A stretch of 64,000 nucleotides of DNA from Amylostereum areolatum (GCA_012932865.1 SAXG01000023.1:62001-126000), one strand, 5' to 3'; counted from the stretch's first letter, positions 43,632 through 56,357 are shown. Program-made: numbers and translations. Notes: generated by a model from the letters alone, not told the origin.

Positions 43632-43977
43632 ATGCGAATGTAGGTTGTGCTCGGGACTCTTGGAACGGCCCCGGTTGTTTGTCGGACGGATCATGCTTGT
43701 ATTTTATGCTCAATGGATTCATCGCTGTCGCGTTTGCTTTTTTGCTTTCCATGATCCGGGTGTGCGCGTGGCGATTGGGCACTGTCGCTAAAAATCGCCA
43801 TGACCTTTGTTTAAACAAACTGCATCTCAGCGCATAAGGGTTACGGGTCGCTATAACCTCAAGTTGCAAGTGGCTGCTGTGTAGATTTACAGGTCGACTC
43901 GGCGAGTTGGCGTTGGCAGGGAACATTGTGTTCGCCCACCTCAGCACATCCACAGAGACCTTGATGCGTTATGCCAC

Positions 43978-46118
43978 TCATTCTTCACGATCGAGCAACA
44001 CCTTCAACACCTCCGCCCCTCCCTCCCTTCTCACCTCAAAGCGCACCTTGAAATGCGCAGGCTGCATAATGACACCTTCGCGCACGGCCAGAGTGTCAAT
44101 CGGATGTCCGGCGTCCTCTCGAATGCGGAAGGACTGGAGAAGAAGTGCAGTGTTGATGAACAGGGACCTCCAGACCACCAGTTGGTCAGCGCACCGAGGA
44201 AGGGCATGTGCGAAGGCCCGCTCACCTCGTTGCGACAGCCGAGCCTGGACACAACCTAGGGAAAGAAGTAAGAAGGCCGCCGGAAAAGACGGACGAAGAA
44301 TGGGAAGGACGGCGTACCGCCGGCCAAAGCCGAAGGTGGGGAACTTGGGATCTTCGCTGAGATTTCCTTGAACATCGATCCATCGTTGAGGGTTGAAGGC
44401 ATCGCCGTTGGCGAACGCGCTGGGATCACGCCCGATCGACCTGTAGGTGTCGAGGAAGCGATTCAAGGTTCCTGATCATGGTACAAAGAGGAGAGTCGAG
44501 CGTACCAATGGTTCGGGATGATCGTGGCCCCCGCGGGAATACGATACCCATTCTATGTAAACGGAGGTGTTTTTCAGGACGGGTGACGGGCGAAGGCGTC
44601 GCGAGGATGGACTCACGTAAATGATGTCCTCGATCGCACGATGCTGCATCCCGCTGACGGTCGCGGGCCTCCATCTGAACACCTCCAAGAAAAATGCGTG
44701 TACTTGTGGTAAAGCGTTCCAGTCTGCGAATGTGGGTACTAAAAGGACAGTTGTCCACTACGACACTGAAAAACACAGGTGCATTGGACACGCACGTCGA
44801 TCGGGCCCGATAACCTCGTCCAGTTCGTCTTGCACCCTCTTCTGAGCTTCGGGAAAGCATGCCGCAGCCATGCAGATAAACCGAAGGGCACTCGCTGTCT
44901 GTGTGGTGCGGTCATCAACCATGAGCCCGTGACTGAAGGACGGAGTATGAGCACGCGCCACCCACCGTATCCGACCCCGCACCGAACATGGAACCCGCCA
45001 GATACGCGATCTCGTCGTCGGAAAGCGCCAGCTCGTTCTGAGCCTCTATCAGGTATTTCCCGAACGACTTGCGCGCGTTCCCGACGGCCTGGGCGCACTG
45101 ACGTCGTTACACGAAATTGAACGACGACGGATCGACGCACGAGATCATTTCGCACTCCCTGCATCTGCCGTTGGAAGAGATCGAGCTCGACCGCGTGTTG
45201 TTCCCGAAGGGCGCGTCCGTAGAAAGGAATATTTTTGAGCCAAGGGAAGTCGTCGACGAGGTGTGCGCCCGGACGCAGTGCCCGGCCGAGGTTCTGCAGG
45301 CATTGATAGATGAGCGCAACGTCGGGATCGGACTTGAAGCTTGGAGAGGGTCTCCCGTAGGTGATGGACAGAATTATGGATGCCGCGTATCTGGTCCGAT
45401 CCAACGTGTAAGGAGTCATACGGTACGTGAAGGGAGCGAGGGGACCGTCACCTTTGGGTATGCTCGAAGAGCGCCGTGGGGTCTTCGAGGATGTCGCGGA
45501 TGAGCTGGCGTGCGTTGAAGGTTTGCGTTTCCTCGTGTGTCGCCGCGGCACGCGATTGCAGGTGAAGATGGAGCGCGCTGTATGAAGAAGTGTATGAGGG
45601 CATGTCGATGCGCCGCACGTCTGTTACGAAGGCTGCTCACCGACGAAGCTTGCGCAGACGCTCGCCGACGCCCACGAGCAAGACACGCATTCCTCCAGAT
45701 ATAATATCGCCACCAGCAACGGCACGCGGGCGATCCGCGGTCACCGCACCTTCTTTCTCCAATATGTCGATGGCAGCCTACGCCTGATATTAGTACGGCG
45801 CGGTTCACAGCGACGGTGATGTGCACCTGATGACCGCCTATTACGATGACCGTCCTACGGCCGCTCCTCAACGATATGACTGGTCCGTATTGCTTCGTCC
45901 ACTCTGCATACTTGAGGAATGCCCTGTCGACGGACGATGAGTGAGTCTGAAGCGAGTTCGTGAAGAGGATCGCACCGCGTCTGAGGGATATGATTGCCCC
46001 ACAGCCAGTGGCCCGGCGGTCCTGGGGGGAGGGGGACTTGGGCCTTGCGACGCCATAGGGTCACGACTAGGCTGGCGAGGACGAAGAGAGCGCAGAGTGT
46101 GTTCCAGGAAGACGCCAT
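43978..46118 (-). CDS. Cytochrome P450 monooxygenase
   Basis: Membrane-anchored haem monooxygenase of the basidiomycete type. N-terminal anchor FVLASLVVTLWRR, then PLPPGPPGHWLWGN hinge. K-helix side: AGSMFGAGSDT is the I-helix oxygen-binding motif, FFLEVFRWRP is the ExxR, and FGFGRRVCPG is the haem loop with the Cys ligand; its codons span an intron between GRR and VCPG. About ten exons; start MASSWNTLCAL at 46118, stop after LLDREE. First intron (GTGCGATCC...CGACAG) removes a stretch so that IPQTR joins AFLKYAEW. It is convergent with the monooxygenase: their stops are 345 bp apart. Substrate unknown. I saw no frame break in the main blocks but did not verify each junction. Confidence 0.85.
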
Positions 46119-46170
46119 TGGTGATATTGGGGGTGGGGAGTTTGCTAGTGGCGTTGAAGATAGTCACAGT

Positions 46171-46180
46171 GTATATATAG
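46171..46180 (-). promoter_or_regulatory. Putative TATA box of the P450 gene
   Basis: On the minus strand CTATATATAC lies about 53-62 nt upstream of the P450 ATG, a usual core-promoter spacing. Confidence 0.45.
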
Positions 46181-47639
46181 CCGCGTGCGGACGGGGGCGT
46201 CCACGGCCCCAATGTCAATTGTCATCTGGTATTCCAGCTGATCGTATACAAAGTGACATGTACAAAAGGCCATTGAAGCGCATGTGATGTCTGCGAAAAG
46301 AGGCCGTCCCGGACAAGTCCTGAGACAAGACCAAGGTTCACCGCCGCGTGGAACGTACGCCGAACCAAATCTTCCGTATCGAACCGAAGTTGTGCAGATA
46401 GGCTCCGGAAGGGTGTCGCGGCTCGCGAGGCGGAAAGATATCATGCGCATTGCGGGTCAAGATTGAAGCTTGAAGGGCGCGGTCGTGGTAGCGTGGTCGA
46501 AGTGTGTGGACGGCATTCCAGGTCTCAATGACCTTTCCCGAAGAAGCTTCGTCACGCAGGTGGTCTCGTGCTAGGCTAACTGCCAACCTTATATGCCAAA
46601 AGGTCAGTCGTGAGAAGTGGAGGCTTCGAGTGGGAACTAACTGCATGATAATCTCATACACCTTGCGAAGAACAGGCCTCTGCATACGCATGCAGAAGGA
46701 GCAGATAGGTTGACGCGGTTCAGCACGCCTCTGAATCTTTGGTTGCACGGTCAGCTCGCTATACCCGTGGAAGAGTCAATCCCTCACCATAGGTTCCACG
46801 ACATAGCGTGCACAATAAGCTGCTATCTCCTTGCCGCCTGCGTCTGATTGAAGAACACGGAAGTTCTTCGAAGATGACGGCGTCCTTTCACATGAGGCGT
46901 CAAATGGCAGCGGTCTGTGCTAGCTTGTATATGCAAACTTTGGAAGGTTCCGGCGGAGTCCAGGTCAGCGAATATGAGTGTTCTAAGCGTCTGGCGATTA
47001 AAAGAGAGCAGGAACGACGTCAATATTCATTGATCATTGTTTGTGCATACCACGGGCGAAGGGCGAGGCCGGCGAACGCGTGAGATGGCAACTCAGATTT
47101 GACTATTAGTGAGTGCAACTTCTTCCCACTGACACCAAGCTTGCAATAATCCCCGTGATAAATAACTCGATGACTCCAGCGCACGATGGCGCGGACAGTA
47201 TGACAGAAGTGGGTTTGGATCCGGTGAGTACTTATCTTGACTTGCCCAATGCCCACCATGATTCGCACGTTCTACTCATGATATATCCCTTTCACTTGCA
47301 GTAGATATCAATGCAAATGAGCTCCGTAATGAGATTACTGGCGAGATTCCGAGCTTGCCGCGGGAGTTGGAAGATGGTATGGACGGAGGAGTTTTTAGAG
47401 AGCGCTTGCCAGCAGGCCCAGCACCAGCCTCTTGAAAGGTTCTGCCATGGTTTATGTGCTCATTATCGTGCCAAAATTGTGCCAGTTTTGGAGCAAAAGG
47501 AGGGAGGCCGCATGTGCGATCACGTGATGTTCGATTTGCTCGCGTCGCGTGGCCGTCGCTTGCTTTCGACGTTGACAACGACGACGACGAAGTTCGCTTC
47601 GGCGACAAAGAGCCCCCATACACTCCCTTACGACCCGCC
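46181..47639. other. Intergenic region, no confident gene
   Basis: 1.46 kb between the divergent P450 and Ase1 genes. A minus-strand frame near 46450-46560 (VIETWNAVHTLRPRYHDRAL) looks mildly coding-like but has no family match that I know. Nothing else is supported. Confidence 0.4.
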
Positions 47640-50202
47640 ATGTCATCACAGCCATCCATCACATCCCTTCTTAACTCGTTACACTCGCACCTCCAATCGC
47701 AAACCCAACTCCTTCCGACCTTGCACGCACAGCTTGGCTTGCCACCCACAGCGCTCGCAGACGAACTATCAGCCCTACAACAATCGCTCACCCAGTGCGT
47801 GGAGGATCAGATTGACGGGAGGCGGAGGCAGGTCGAAGAGTGGATGACGAGATGCAGTGCAGTGGAGGAAGAGTGCCAGAGCTACGGAATTGCGTTGGGC
47901 AGCAATGTCAAGGGCGCGGGTAACACTGTCGGAGAGCTCAGGAAAGAGCATGTCCTTCCGAGGAGATACGAGATGCTTACGGAGCTGCAGGAGAAACTGA
48001 GACAAGTGAGTACCCTTCTCCTACGCGATGGATGATCTATCTGAGCGGTGTCGTAGCTATACCACACCAAACTTGAACAACTCCTGACTCTCTCGAATCG
48101 AGTGGCAGCACTTTCAAGGACCCTTCCGGAAGGTTTCTTTTCAAACGACCTCCTGGCACCGCTGGGTGCAGCATCGTCTAGCTCACATCGGGAGGTCACC
48201 CCGGAGCGATTCTCTAAATTGGAGAAGGAACTCGTCCGGGGCAAGGGCGAGGTGGTACGTGGGTCTTTCGCGACTCCTTGCGGGGCGTATCCTGATTCAT
48301 ATTTTCTGCAGACAAAGCGATTATCATCACTTTCTGCAACATTCGTCCAGATCGACTGGCTCTACCAAGAGCTCGGCATCTCACCTCCTGAAGTTGAAGA
48401 TCTCCCCTCCTCCGCAGGTTCTGCATCCTCACTCGGAATTCCCCCCCACCTCCCGACCACCGTCATCCCTCGGGAGCAGTTCCAGCGATCCCTTTCTCAT
48501 GTCAACACCTACCCCCGGATCTCGAACCAAACCTATCACCCCCGCCTTCCTGTTCCCTACGTCAGAACACTTCGACCCCGACGCCAACGAGCGCGCCTTT
48601 CAACGGATTTTCGCCCGCTTTGCTGTGGCTCTAGAAGAGGCTGATGACGAGGCCTTGCTCGACGGCCGCACGATTGGGCTCGAGGGCGTCGAACCCTCAC
48701 CTGGTCTCCTTGCGTGGGCGGACGGGAAACGCGTGGAGCTCGAGAACATCAAGCGCCAACGTGAGGCACATATCCAAGCTATGTATGACCAGCTCGAAGG
48801 CCTCTGGCGACGGCTCGGCGTACCGGACGAAGCTATGGACGGATTTGTGGAGGCACATCGTGGGAGCACGGAGGAGACCGTGCGCGAGTACGAGGAGGAG
48901 CTCGAGCGCATGCTAGAACTTAAACGCGAACGTATGAGCACATTCGTCGAGAACGCGCGAGCAGAGATTGAGAGGCTTTGGGAGGAGCTTATGGTCGGCG
49001 AGGATGAGCGGGCAGACTTTGTACCGTTTTACGACGGTACGCAGAGTCCTTGTCAGGCTCTGACTTGAGGCTGACGTTCACTTCACTCAGATGAACACAC
49101 AGAAGAACTGCTGATTATCCATGAAGATGAAATCAAGCGGCTCAAGGAGGAGCGTATGATGAAGGCACATCTCTTGGCCAGCATCCGGAAGTACTTTGAA
49201 ATCTGCGACGAGGAAAAGGAGCTGGCTTCGGCCGCGTCAGACCAAAGTCGACTGCTGGGACGTGGTCCACGCGATCCAGGGAGACTCTTGCGAGAGGAAA
49301 AGATGCGCAAACGCGTACGGAAGGAGAAACCACGAGTGAGCTTTTTCTGTTTCCCTCGCCAGCGTCGTCGAATGCCGCTAACAGCCTTGCAGCTCGAACA
49401 AGATCTTCTCGCCTCAATTCCAGCATGGGAAGCGGAGGCTGGTCGTCCCTTCCAAGTAAACGGCGAGAGCTTGCTCCAAATTCTTCTCGAGGCCTCCGCC
49501 GCTAACGGCAAGGAGAACAAGCAAGCAAAGCCCGGGCAACGAGCAGGGTCCGTCCCCGCACGAGTAACAACACCCAACTCCGCCACCTCGGACGGTCCAG
49601 CACCACGAAACGGCCGCGGCGTCGTCACACCTGCCGTACGGCCTGCTTCGAGTATGGGCCACTCACAGTCCGTGCCCAACAAACGACCACGGCTTGGTGA
49701 CTCGGCAGGCACGAACACGGGCTCGTTTGCTCCAACTGGACCCCACACCAACCACAAGCCCGCGACCCTTTCAAGTTCGCATTCAGCGAGCAAGATCGCG
49801 ATGCCCGTACCCGTGCGCGCAACAGGACTCGGTGCGAGCTCGTCTCTTCCGCGGCCGGTGGTCGTGCCGCGACCGGGAACACAACACCACGCACTTGGTC
49901 ACGGACGCGTTCCGTCCGCTCAGCAGGAGCGCGCGGTCAGCGGCGGTATGCCCCGGTCGACGTCGGCCCAGCGGGGTCTGGGCGTATCGACGTCTTATCG
50001 CGGGTATGCTAGTTCCTCGACGCTGGGGTGCTCGGTGAACGGCACAAATCCGAAGGCGGCGGCGCGCAAGGCGTCGCGCGCGCGGAGGGAGAGCTTCAAG
50101 CCGCGACCGAGCGTCGAGGGGACGTGGGCGCTGGGAGTATCAGGGCGGTATGGAGGGTTTTCAGACGCTGCAGTGAAGGAAGAGGACGGCGAGGACGATT
50201 GA
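47640..50202 (+). CDS. ase1: Microtubule-bundling protein Ase1/PRC1/MAP65
   Basis: Antiparallel-microtubule crosslinker of the spindle midzone, needed for anaphase elongation and cytokinesis. Five exons: 47640-48005, 48057-48254, 48312-49036, 49091-49335, 49393-50202; about 780 residues. Coiled-coil/spectrin-like region in residues 1-430 with KLEKELVRGKGEV, VQIDWLYQELGI, DQLEGLWRRLGVPDEAMDGF and MKAHLLASIRKYFEICDEEK, the conserved microtubule-binding core. The last 270 residues are basic, Ser/Pro-rich and disordered (with PNKRPRLGDSAG), ending in EEDGEDD. Exon 3 has one surplus base; the break is at the C7 run 48441-48447, between SASSLGIPP and SSDPFLMSTPTPGSRTKP. It stands between the metabolic genes and is presumably unrelated to them. 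Regulation by CDK sites is likely in this family; not examined. Confidence 0.88.
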
Positions 50203-50701
50203 CCGCAGGACGCGCTTTCTTTCTGGCTTCGTATTTCTCTTTCCCTTGGTTCATCTCCCTCTCTTTTCTGCTCACCTAGGCCCTTGACATTATGAGTTAT
50301 TATATTATTTCTTCCGCCTCTCCTTCGTCTTACTTAGTTTTCTCAGGCCGATTCTGCATAGTACTTACGACCGTCACGAACCAATATCTGTAGGAGTAGT
50401 GTGTAGGATGCCGCTGTATTCTTGGCCCTGTATAGAGACAGATACCTGCCCTCCGGTGTAAATCACCGGTTGGCGACAACAACGACATCACACAGGCTGA
50501 CGGTGACACAGCTGTCCGAGCATGATGCAAAGGCGGGGATGTGCGGCCAGGCTTGCGCTGCAGCGCCTTTCAAGCGCTCAACGTCAACTTCGAACTTTTA
50601 ACACCTTCCCTCATCTTTAAATTCCAGTGCGACCGTGACGCTCGTCTTCTTTCTTTCCTTCTCTCTTCTCCCTCGACAACGACAACGACTACTCCTTTAT
50701 A
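50203..50701. other. Intergenic region between ase1 and gna1
   Basis: 499 bp; CT-rich leader before the gna1 ATG (TTTCTTTCCTTCTC near 50650-50675). No gene. Confidence 0.5.
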
Positions 50702-51474
50702 ATGTCCTCCTTCACGCCCGACTCCCAGCTAGATCTACTCTTTCCCGCTGAACTCATATCTCAACATGTGCGCGACCAGCTTCCAGCCGACCTGCATGTA
50801 CGTTTACTCGAAAGTCATATGTTTCTCAACATGTACAGAGCGTCGGTGGCTTGCAGATGCGCCCTCTGGCGGCGACAGATTACCATCGTGGTCACCTCGC
50901 CGTGCTTTCTGTTCTGACGACCGTGTCAGACCCCGGCGAAGCCGCCTGGGTCGCACAATTCCATGCCATGCGCGCGCTGCCACGGACGTACTACACCCTC
51001 GTCATCGTCGACAAGGCCTCTGACCAGATCGTCGGCGTCGGCGCCGTCTTCCTCGAGCGCAAGTTCCTCCGCGGACTCGGCACAGTCGGACACATCGAAG
51101 ACATCGCGGTCGACAAGCGGCAGCAGGGGAAGAAGCTCGGGTTGCGCGTCATCCAGGCCCTCACACACATCAGCGAGACGAGCGGATGCTACAAGACCAT
51201 CTTGAACTGCAGCGACGCCAACATTCGTGAGTACTCACTATATCCACCCCCTCTCTCCCCGCCCCCCAAATCCTATTCCGTCTCTGCTCGAAGTGTCGGA
51301 CCTATGGCTGATTGGTGTGGCTTTTTAAAACAGCTTTCTACGAGAAGTGCGGGTTCGAGAAGAAGGAGAACGAGATGGTATGTTCGTTGGCGTTCGAATT
51401 CGTTCAAAGAGAGCTAACCATGGCGTGCACAGGCGAAGTACGCTACCGAACGCGCACGCACGCCAAGGTTGTAA
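50702..51474 (+). CDS. gna1: Glucosamine-6-phosphate N-acetyltransferase
   Basis: Transfers acetyl from acetyl-CoA to glucosamine-6-phosphate in the UDP-GlcNAc pathway that feeds chitin, GPI and N-glycan synthesis; cytosolic. Four exons (50702-50797, 50839-51226, 51334-51377, 51433-51474) give an intact 189-residue protein. GNAT fold: VIVDKASDQIVGVGAVFLER, then the acetyl-CoA loop HIEDIAVDKRQQGKKLGLRV, then TILNCSDANIPFYEKCGFEKK. The start is the first ATG in the frame after a CT-rich leader. Length and motif order match fungal GNA1. Confidence 0.95.
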
Positions 51475-52394
51475 TTCGGGTGTTGGTTCCCTGCCATGTT
51501 TTCCTTCATCAGCCTTCAAAGACTGCATAGAAATGCGGCCACCTTAATGGACTCCAGGTGCCGTCGTCACAGTACGATCTTTGTTGTTCGTCTCTTCCCA
51601 CAGACTTTTTAGCGTATATCGTCCTGGATAGAATTTGCTGCGTTGAGCGTGCATGTAATCGGAAGCCTGTGTGCATGTCACCTATCCATTTGTGTTCACC
51701 TTTGTTTCATGGCCACGACGGCAGCGACGTCAATCGTGATCCTGCTCCATTGTGTTGGTCGCAGAAAGCCGTTCTTTTCTGAACGCGATGTTTTATTCTG
51801 GTCATACCAGGGATTTTCACCCCTGGTCCTTTCTCCAAGGCCTGACGTGCGTAACCAAACCTCCTTTGTTGCGTGAAAATCTGACCAAGGGCATGCAGCG
51901 TTTTCTAGGACGGAACTTCCTTGCATACTAACCTCCGATGATAGACAGCTTTGGAAAGCAGCCCATCGGTACGACACGTCCACACTATTTCGATGGACGA
52001 GCGGCCGCGATACATGGCGACAAACCGCCTAAACCTCGGCGTCCAACACACCTCTTCCGAGTCCGCTCCCTAACCCGAGCTCTCAAAATCACGTTGCGAA
52101 ACCTCCTCTGCTCACCTGCTCACCTCTACTCCTCTAGCATGCTGCCGGCATCCCCATGAGCGCTGACCCACAGCCTGGTGATTCCCACCACCTCAACGCG
52201 TCCGAGCCCGTGCCCATCGCCGCGGCCCGCCACGGCCTCTGGTATGTACGTTGGCAGACGACGGGTCACGGCATGCTCGTTGGGATGACACAAAATAGAC
52301 TACGACCCACGCCATATTGCTCACGCGCGACACCATATTCTCCGCAAGTTTCTCCAGATCATGGTCCGTGGACACGCCCGTCAACCCCTCCCTG
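51475..52394. other. Intergenic region, upstream of GH12
   Basis: About 0.9 kb with only short frames on both strands; no domain. It includes the upstream region of the endoglucanase gene. Confidence 0.45.
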
Positions 52395-52400
52395 TATAAA
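52395..52400 (+). promoter_or_regulatory. Putative TATA box of the GH12 gene
   Basis: TATAAA lies 67 nt upstream of the ATG at 52467. Confidence 0.45.
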
Positions 52401-52466
52401 GGATCCTCAACCCCCAACGAGAGCCGAGTCGGCCCCAACTCAAAACAGCCACCGCCAGCATTAGCA

Positions 52467-53450
52467 ATGCTCTTCACCGGCCTCCTCCTCGCGCTGCCCT
52501 TCGCCGTCTCCGCGGGCCCGTTTGCAAAGCGCCAGCAAGACACCTCGCAGCACTGCGGCCAGTGGGACACGATCGCGGTGGGGTCGACGTACAGTTTGCT
52601 CCTCGACCAGTGGGGGCTCTCAGGCGCGTCCTCCGGCTCGGATTGCGCGCAGGTGACGTCTGTGAGCGGGTCGACGGTCGCGTGGAAGACGACGTGGACG
52701 TGGACGGGCGGGACGGGCGTGAAGAGCTTCACGAACGTGCAGCTAGACCAAGGATTGAACCAGCAACTGAGCAGCATCAGCAGCATTCCCGTGCGCCCCC
52801 CCCCCCCCCCCCCCCCTTCCTTCAGAGGAATATAAGGCTAACGTAGCGCGACAGACGGTGTGGGACTGGACCCAAAGCACAAGCGGCACGATCGTCGCCG
52901 ACGTCGCGTACGACCTGTTCACGTCCGCGTCCGCGGGCGGGTCCAACGCGTACGAGATCATGGTCTGGCTCGCCAACGTCAACGCTGGACCCATCTCGTC
53001 CGTGTACAGCTCTGACGGGACACCACATGCCCGTCGCGAAGCAGCGTCAGCCTCGCGGGGCACACCTGGTGAGTGCTCCTTCCCGTTTTTCGGGACCTGC
53101 GACTGACGACACATGCAGGAACTTGTACTCGGGGTCGAACGGCGCGAACGCGGTGTTTCTCGTTCCTCCCCACGAGCGGCACGATCGGGAGCTTCAGCGG
53201 CGACCTCAAGGACTTCCTCGACGTGCGTCCCGCCTCGTTCTCCATATTTCAATGGGATTGATGGATGGTTTTTCTTAGTACCTCGTCGACAACGAAGGCC
53301 TGTCCGCCTCGCAGTACCTCGTCACGGCGCAGGCGGGGACGGAGGCTACGTCTGGCTCTGCCACGCTCACCACGTAGGTTATTGTTGCGTTGGCTATGGT
53401 CCAGTGTTAACGGCGTGCGTAGGTCTCAATACAACATTTCGATCGAGTAG
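52467..53450 (+). CDS. Secreted glycoside hydrolase family 12 endoglucanase
   Basis: Extracellular beta-1,4-glucanase or xyloglucanase acting on plant cell walls. Signal peptide [17 protein letters not shown] followed by a Lys-Arg site (FAKRQ). Mature jelly-roll features: [22 protein letters not shown] and SFTNVQLD. The nucleophile Glu lies in [10 protein letters not shown] and the acid/base Glu in AGTEATSGS. Later blocks are [20 protein letters not shown] and SQYNISIE at the stop. Length is usual (about 245 residues). The first intron (52791-52854) contains a 21-base C run. Two single-base frame breaks: about 53015-53050 (one base short between SSDGT and SLAGHTW) and about 53165-53172 (one C surplus between FLVPP and TSGTIG). 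No cellulose-binding module is seen. The high catalytic conservation argues for a real gene with sequence errors. Confidence 0.88.
52796..52816 (+). repeat. 21-base C homopolymer in a GH12 intron
   Basis: An uninterrupted run of 21 C, 5 nt after the GTGCG donor of the 64-nt intron. Such runs are hard to sequence and are often length-polymorphic. Confidence 0.9.
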
Positions 53451-53699
53451 GCGATGTCGAGCATGTGCGAGGGGGGGAGGATACGATGTATAAAAGAATT
53501 GAGAAGCGACTTGTTCAAGTTGGTCTTTTGGATCGCTGTTTCCATCACACGTCGCGTCGTTCACCGTATCCGTCCCCCGATCCACACATGCTGTTTCGAA
53601 CTGTACGCTTGGCGGATATCTTGTGGAGGCAAACGTATACGATCCAGCGCGTTATCCCAAACCTGCAGAACGACGCATTTTTATTGGGTATAAGCGGGT

Positions 53700-54900
53700 T
53701 TACAACCACACGAAGCTCGTCCTCGTCGGCACGTCCGTGTTGCGTGCGACCTCGACCAACCCACGACCGCCGTCTGTCCTCTCAAACACGGCCACGCCGC
53801 CCTCGCCCACGACCCCGCTGAGGATCAGGTACTGGTCCTTGTCGCCCCCAAACTCCATCCCGCGCACCTGCTGCACGCCCGAGTACACCTGCGCGACGAG
53901 CGACAGCTCCGGCTGGGTAGCGAAGATGGCGACGGTGTCACCGCGCGGGTCGACGGTGGTGCCGGTGTTGCGGTTAGAGGCGTAGACGTAGGGGGTCGGG
54001 AACGCGTCGTTCGGGGCGGGGATGAGGATCTCGCCGGCGGCCCACGCTGGGTCCGTGAGGTTGTTCGGGGGGATGACGGAGAGCTGGGTGGTGATCGTGG
54101 AGGTGCCGTTGGGTGCGGCGGGGAAAGGCTGGGCGGTCAGGGTGGAGGCGAGCTCGTGCAGAGTGTAGAGCGTGTCGTTGAAGAGGGCGATGTGCCGCGG
54201 GACCGCTGCCGGCGGGTTGGGGGATGTCGCCATGGATGGACCACGCGCCGGTGGTGTTGTCCTTCCCGAGACGCCAGATCTTGTCGCCGCCCTGCGAAGC
54301 CGCTTGTGAGTCAAAGGGAGGTGGATAAGGAAGACAAGGCTGACCAGATCGGGTACAAGCACCTCCTCGCCGTTCTCGACGGCCATGTGCGGGTGCGATA
54401 CGTTCGCGGGGAAGGAGATGGTCTGGGGGCTGCCAAAATCGAGCCCGCCGTCGGTCGTGGGGATGAACTCGCCGTTTCCGGAACCGTACTATTCGCGGAA
54501 GACACATGAGCACGCGGTGCAAAAAAGCAGATGACCAGGCTTACGTTCATGATGGCGAGCTCGCCGTCGGAGAGGGGAACGGTGAACGCGGGGCTGTTGC
54601 CTCCGGAGGCAACCTTGTCCACGGCGGTGAGCGAGCCTTGGGCTGCGACGGTGAACGATTGGAGCGCGCCGGTGGCATCCTCGTTCACGGCACTGGAAGG
54701 CGATCAGGACACGGTGTTTGTCAAGAAACGAAAGGCTACGCACTAAAGGATGCTCGAGTTGGTCGGATGGAGGGTGATCCAGGAGGGGTTGTCGCTTGGA
54801 GACTGGCCGAGCAAGGGTGAGCGACCGCGCGTCCGAGTCGAAGAGGTAGGAGGCGATGAAGGCGGAGTATCCTCCCGGCGAGAATCGTGAAGTTGACCAT
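53700..54900 (-). CDS. Lactonase-fold (seven-bladed beta-propeller) protein
   Basis: Member of the lactonase/6-phosphogluconolactonase-like propeller family; in fungi this fold includes carboxy-cis,cis-muconate cyclase, so a role in aromatic-ring catabolism is possible, though not established here. Starts MVNFTILAG, stops after TSFVWL at 53700. Blades: YSAFIASYLFDSDARSLTL, NPSWITLHPTNSSIL, AVNEDATGALQSFTV, SGPRHIALFNDTLYTLHEL and ASNRNTGT. About 370 residues in three or four exons. Two +1 frame breaks near the N-terminus: at 54874-54876 (ILAG must join GYSAF) and at about 54796-54810 (TLAR must join SDNPSWIT). No signal peptide. It is convergent with the GH12 gene, stops 250 bp apart. Confidence 0.75.
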
Positions 54901-56357
54901 GGTGGGTGCGCTGGCGGTCGAAGGTGGGGGCAAAGGTGGGGGTTCGAATTCAAAATTAGGATGTGGAGCATCTTTTATACCCGTTGAGAAAACAAATAGC
55001 CGGCGAAAAGAAGGAACGCGACGCACATTTGTCCACAAGTCACAATGGCCTTATGGCCTCAGATCTGAGGCCTCTTGAGGACCTATGGCATTCGGTGCCT
55101 CTGGGACCAATCGTATGAGCTTTGTCAAGGCCCGAAAGTCATGGTTGCCGAAATCGCTCCGTGTCTCATGCGTTGTCGACCGTCACTTGTCGTGCACGAA
55201 GAGCATGCGGCTGTGTCGCAAGTTGCAGCCGTCACCGATCGAGTCTTGGCTTTGCAAGTTCAGCCTCTTCAAATCGTTGCGAGTCCGAATATTGTGACCT
55301 ACAGGAGATATATAAATAAAGGTCAAGTGCTGTTTGGACGTCGTATGAGAGATCAGATGGTCGTGGTCACAAAGAAAGCGGCGAAGGCGGGATTGTTGAC
55401 CGCGGGCCGGAGTTTTCTGAGGTTTTCTGTCGGAAGTTTGTCGGCTTCAATCCCGTGAATACCCTCCTCTTCACCACATCTACGACGCGACGATTCTACG
55501 CACAGCACATACACCAAGGTTTCACCGTACCTTCATAACGCAATCCTTACCAGGGCTGGGACTGAGGTTTACAGTTCATTCATCGACGTCCATTGGCTAA
55601 ACTCGTCAGACACTCCTTCCGATGCTATCTGTGAAGCATGTGAAGGGCAGTACCCTTTGACCTGTACAAGAAAAGTCATCTGATTGCCTTCTGGTAATCA
55701 TTCGCCACACCTTCTCACGACTCTTCAGCCACAAGACTACCGTGTGGCCTATGAAAAGAACCGAATCTGGTCTGGATTGCCGAGCATTGTATTGGCATGT
55801 CGGAAGAGAACCTAGTACTTAGGTGAAATCTAGCAGCAGCGCGTGCCACTGTTCGTCGGAATCACGACGAAGTTCTGGACATTCAAAAGTACGTTATCGA
55901 TATAATGAAGGGCGCAAGATTGCATACTCACCCCCTTTCACGTCTTCTGATAATATGATGCGTTTAGAAGACGAAAATGAAGTACGACACCTGATACGGT
56001 CCGCCGTGGGGGACCACCCCTGAAATGGCCAACGAAACACTAAAAATGCTCGACAGTCGGGATTTCAATCCTTCAAATTACCTGCCAGTATCGCAAGGTG
56101 TTCAAGCATGTTGATTTTTAAACCTCTGCGTAGGCGACCCACTGAGAAGGAAGAATCCGTGCAACAACTCAGCGATGGTCGTCTTTTTATACTCTTTCGA
56201 TGGGCAGAAGGCGTCGAAGACAGTACTTGAATCGGGTGACGACGGCTTGGGGCCGAACATGCGCTGATGCTGGTCTGGTATCAGATCTTCTACCCAAGCC
56301 GTATAAAAGACTCGGACTGTCCTGCAAGCATCGCCGCAGCCATCATCGGATTGCGAC
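54901..56357. other. Intergenic region, no confident gene
   Basis: 1.46 kb. A plus-strand 127-codon frame at 55075-55458 has no recognisable motif. Otherwise nothing is seen beyond the promoters of the lactonase (-) and hydrolase (+). Confidence 0.45.
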
